Source: Aerococcus mictus | Lineage (GTDB): Bacteria; Bacillota; Bacilli; Lactobacillales; Aerococcaceae | Direction of reading: 5' to 3' | Assembly: GCF_003286595.3 (NCBI RefSeq) | Contig: NZ_CP132985.1 | Span: 1,612,001-1,676,000, forward strand | DNA length: 64,000 nt | Shown: piece by piece, positions 61,317 to 64,000 of the stretch | Layout: every line of letters starts with the position of its first letter | Position numbering within the stretch: position 1 is the first letter of the stretch | Translations under genes and position numbers: made by a program | Notes under the pieces: generated by a model | Told to the model about the DNA's origin: nothing | Databases searched by the model: none | What the model saw: the letters and a program-made list of their open reading frames with translations, nothing else

Positions 61317-61697
61317 TTATACTAATTCGATAATCGCCATTGGAGCGTTGTCGCCACGACGTGGTTCAGTTTTTAAAATACGAGTATAACCACCTTGACG
61401 GTCAGCGTAACGTTCACCTAAGTCATTGAATAACTTTTGAAGAACGGTTTCAATAACGATTTTTTCGTCTTCAACACGAACATCGCTCACTTCATTACGT
61501 AAGTAACTTGCTGCGCGACGACGAGAAGCGAGATCGCCTTTTTTACCTAAAGTGATCATTTTTTCAGCAGTTTTACGAATTTCTTTAGCGCGAGTTTCAG
61601 TCGTGGTAATGCGTTCGTTGATTAATAAGTCAGTAGTTAAATCACGTAATAAGGCTTTACGTTGGGAGCTACTACGACCTAATTTACGGTAACTCAT
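61317..61697 (-). CDS. rplQ: 50S ribosomal protein L17
   Basis: 126 residues, AAGGAGG before ATG. Start [20 protein letters not shown] and end [14 protein letters not shown] are typical of L17. It is the last gene of the operon after rpoA. Confidence 0.98.
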   Translation of the reverse strand: MSYRKLGRSSSQRKALLRDLTTDLLINERITTTETRAKEIRKTAEKMITLGKKGDLASRRRAASYLRNEVSDVRVEDEKIVIETVLQKLFNDLGERYADRQGGYTRILKTEPRRGDNAPMAIIELV

Positions 61698-61724
61698 TCT
61701 TAGTATTCCTCCTTCTTAAAGATA

Positions 61725-62669
61725 TTAGTCATCATCTTTTAAAGATAAGTCTAATGCGTCGAGTTTGCCTTTGACTTCGTCTAATGATTTACGTCCTAGG
61801 TTACGGACCTTCATCATTTCTGCTTCAGTCTTTTGAGTAAGTTCTTCAACGGTGTTGATCCCTGCCCGTTTCAAGCAGTTATAGGAGCGTACCGATAAGT
61901 CTAATTCCTCAATGGTCATTTCGAGCATTTTTTCTTTTTGTGTTTCTTCTTTCTCAACCATGATTTCAGCTTCTTGAGCTTCATCAGTTAGGCTAACAAA
62001 GATTGCAAGATGTTCCGTTAAGACTTTAGCCGCTAAGCTTAAAGCTTCCTTAGGGGCAATCGTTCCATCCGTCCAAATATCGAAAGTCAATTTATCGTAC
62101 TCATTGACTTCACCAATCCGAGTATTTTCTACTTGGTAGTTAACCTTCTTGATTGGTGTATAGATTGAATCGACCGGAATGACACCAATAGGCATGTCGT
62201 CCGTTTTGTTGTTTTCGGCACGAACAAAGCCACGTCCATTCTTAACATGCATCAGCATATGGATTTTGGCACCTTCAGCCAAAGAACAAATATGTAGATC
62301 TGGATTTAAAACATCGAAGTCCGCATCAGCAGTAATATCTGCAGCAGTTACTTCAGCTGGTCCAGTGATTTCAAGTTCAATGTCCTTTTCATCGACATCG
62401 TATAATTTAAGCGCAAGTTGCTTAATATTAAGAACAATTTGGGTAACGTCTTCACGTACTCCTGGAATAGTTGAAAATTCATGTAAAACATTTTCAATCT
62501 TTATCGATGTAACAGCTGTCCCTGGTAATGAGGATAAAAGTACACGACGAAGGGAATTACCTAAAGTCGTCCCATAACCTCTCTCTAGTGGTTCGACAGC
62601 GAATTTACCAAACTTATTATCTTCGCTGGTTTCAATGGTTTCGATATTTGGCTTTTCAATTTCGATCAT
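61725..62669 (-). CDS. rpoA: RNA polymerase alpha subunit
   Basis: 314 residues. The N-terminal assembly domain ([25 protein letters not shown]) and the C-terminal DNA/activator-binding domain ([23 protein letters not shown]) are both intact, with a normal linker. It lies between rpsK and rplQ in the standard order. Confidence 0.98.
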   Translation of the reverse strand: MIEIEKPNIETIETSEDNKFGKFAVEPLERGYGTTLGNSLRRVLLSSLPGTAVTSIKIENVLHEFSTIPGVREDVTQIVLNIKQLALKLYDVDEKDIELEITGPAEVTAADITADADFDVLNPDLHICSLAEGAKIHMLMHVKNGRGFVRAENNKTDDMPIGVIPVDSIYTPIKKVNYQVENTRIGEVNEYDKLTFDIWTDGTIAPKEALSLAAKVLTEHLAIFVSLTDEAQEAEIMVEKEETQKEKMLEMTIEELDLSVRSYNCLKRAGINTVEELTQKTEAEMMKVRNLGRKSLDEVKGKLDALDLSLKDDD

Positions 62670-62745
62670 CTAGTAGTTTACCCCTTTCAAAACGTGAAAA
62701 CTTGCACCTTTAAGTAAGTCCAAATGCATCAATCGTTTTAAAACA

Positions 62746-63141
62746 TTAAACACGACGACGTTTTGGAGGACGACAACCATTATGAGGAATAGGTGTTACA
62801 TCACGAATTGCAGTAACTTCTAATCCTGCAGCTTGAAGTGCACGAATAGCAGATTCACGACCAGAGCCAGGACCTTTTACCGATACTTCTACGGTTTTCA
62901 TCCCATGATCCATTGCTGTTTTAGCAGCTGTTTCTGAAGCTAATTGTGCAGCATATGGTGTTGATTTACGGGAACCTTTAAAGCCAAGAGCCCCTGCAGA
63001 AGACCAAGAAATTGCATTTCCTTGTTCATCAGTAATCATCACAATAGTATTGTTGAATGTTGAGTGGATATGTGCGACGCCTGACTCAACATGCTTCTTG
63101 ACACGACGTTTACGTGATCCTTGACGTTTTGCTTTTGCCAT
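62746..63141 (-). CDS. rpsK: 30S ribosomal protein S11
   Basis: 131 residues, GGAGG before ATG. Basic N terminus, then [11 protein letters not shown] and the C-terminal [17 protein letters not shown] typical of S11. Confidence 0.98.
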   Translation of the reverse strand: MAKAKRQGSRKRRVKKHVESGVAHIHSTFNNTIVMITDEQGNAISWSSAGALGFKGSRKSTPYAAQLASETAAKTAMDHGMKTVEVSVKGPGSGRESAIRALQAAGLEVTAIRDVTPIPHNGCRPPKRRRV

Positions 63142-63172
63142 CTGTATGCTAACCTCCTTTATTTTAAATTAA

Positions 63173-63538
63173 TTATTTCTTCTTAGCGATTGCTAAGCCA
63201 CGTTTACCTTTACGGGTACGTGCATTGTTTTTAGTGTTTTGTCCACGAACTGGTAAGCCACGACGGTGACGCATACCACGGTATGAACCAATTTCTTGTA
63301 AGCGCTTGATATCCATATTGATATCACGGCGTAAGTCACCTTCAACTTTGATCTTGTCCACTTCTTTACGTAGGCGGTCAAGTTCATCGTTAGTGAGGTC
63401 ACGAACACGAGTATCTTCGGAAACATCACAAGCCTCACAAATCTTTTCAGCTGTGGCTTTACCAATACCGAAAATGTAGGTTAATGAGATAACAACGCGT
63501 TTATCTCTAGGAATATCTACTCCTGCAATACGTGCCAT
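63173..63538 (-). CDS. rpsM: 30S ribosomal protein S13
   Basis: 121 residues, AGGAGG before [23 protein letters not shown] start, [10 protein letters not shown] helix-turn and the [19 protein letters not shown] tail are typical of S13. Confidence 0.98.
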   Translation of the reverse strand: MARIAGVDIPRDKRVVISLTYIFGIGKATAEKICEACDVSEDTRVRDLTNDELDRLRKEVDKIKVEGDLRRDINMDIKRLQEIGSYRGMRHRRGLPVRGQNTKNNARTRKGKRGLAIAKKK

Positions 63539-63563
63539 TTATCTGGTCCCTCCTATCTATTAA

Positions 63564-63677
63564 TTAACCTTGACGTTGTTTATGTTTAGGGTTCGCACAA
63601 ATAACCATCACACGGCCACTACGGCGAATTACCTTGCATTTTTCACAAATAGGTTTTACTGATGCTCTAACTTTCAC
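63564..63677 (-). CDS. rpmJ: 50S ribosomal protein L36
   Basis: 37 residues from GTG 63677 with AAGGAGG upstream. The Zn-ribbon form with C11, C14, C27 and H32 ([23 protein letters not shown]). It lies between infA and rpsM as usual. Confidence 0.96.
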   Translation of the reverse strand: MKVRASVKPICEKCKVIRRSGRVMVICANPKHKQRQG

Positions 63678-63700
63678 TCTTTTACCTCCTTATACCACCA

Positions 63701-63919
63701 TTACTTGAATCGGTAGGTAATACGTCCTTTACTTAAGTCATAAGGAGACATTTCTACCTTTACACGGTCGCCAGGTAAAATACGGATATAATTAACACGC
63801 ATTTTTCCTGAAATATGCGCTAAAACTTCAAAGCCGTTTTCGAGCTCGACTTTGAACATTGCATTTGGTAACGATTCAGTAACAGTACCTTCAACTTCAA
63901 TCATATCTTCTTTAGCCAC
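63701..63919 (-). CDS. infA: translation initiation factor IF-1
   Basis: 72 residues from GTG 63919 (GGGAGG 7 nt upstream); the open frame to 63943 spans the ribosome binding site. S1-type OB fold: [26 protein letters not shown], ending GRITYRFK. It blocks the ribosomal A site during initiation. Confidence 0.96.
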   Translation of the reverse strand: MAKEDMIEVEGTVTESLPNAMFKVELENGFEVLAHISGKMRVNYIRILPGDRVKVEMSPYDLSKGRITYRFK

Positions 63920-64000
63920 AATATATCCTCCCAGTCTATCCAAGTAATAGCTTCAAACAGTAGGTGTATCTTTCGACTAACTCGAATATTTTACCACAAC

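Overview
The window reads as chromosome of a low-to-moderate GC Gram-positive bacterium of the Lactobacillales, most likely Aerococcaceae (an Aerococcus-like organism). This is inferred from the rpoA-rplQ/ecfA1-ecfA2-ecfT-truA-rplM-rpsI gene order, strong AGGAGG-type ribosome binding sites, sortase-anchored surface proteins, both D- and L-2-hydroxyacid dehydrogenases and a CcpA-type cre site. No rRNA, tRNA, CRISPR array or insertion sequence was seen.

Layout. 0-5.9 kb: a ComK-like protein, two XRE regulators, a uracil permease, galE and a LysM membrane protein. 6-31 kb: mostly redox and small-molecule metabolism. At its heart is a lipoylation/ADP-ribosylation cluster (GcvH-L, zinc macrodomain, class M sirtuin, lipoate ligase; 7.85-11 kb). 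Close by are a luciferase-like monooxygenase and an Old Yellow Enzyme homologue with a changed active site (12.7-15.1 kb). An OpuC/EgtU-type importer (22.5-25 kb) is divergent from a flavinylated fumarate-reductase-like enzyme that has a cre site over its -35 box. Three copies of a roughly 100-bp palindromic intergenic repeat lie at 17.7, 19.7 and 27.2 kb. 32.2-40 kb: one giant YSIRK/LPXTG surface protein of about 2,600 residues with 12 Rib-like repeats of two types.

40.75-53.1 kb: a 12.3-kb integrated element in the 3' end of rpsI, bounded by 167-bp direct repeats. It carries a tyrosine integrase, an excisionase-like protein, a Rep/relaxase with HUH and superfamily 3 helicase domains, a TcpA/FtsK-type coupling ATPase, a nested palindromic region that looks like an origin, a gene with a possible -1 frameshift on an A9 run, and cell-envelope cargo (CAP-domain LPXTG protein, M48 protease, two lipoproteins). 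No type IV secretion genes are present, so it looks like an integrative mobilizable element.

53-64 kb: ribosomal and translation core genes (rpsI, rplM, truA, ECF energy-coupling module, rplQ, rpoA, rpsK, rpsM, rpmJ, infA). An OatA-type acyltransferase and an FMN riboswitch with a terminator sit between rplQ and ecfA1, which puts the energy-coupling module under apparent flavin control.

Several genes use GTG or TTG starts placed by their ribosome binding sites; these are stated in the entries. All family calls come from reading motifs and from memory of the families; no database search was run.
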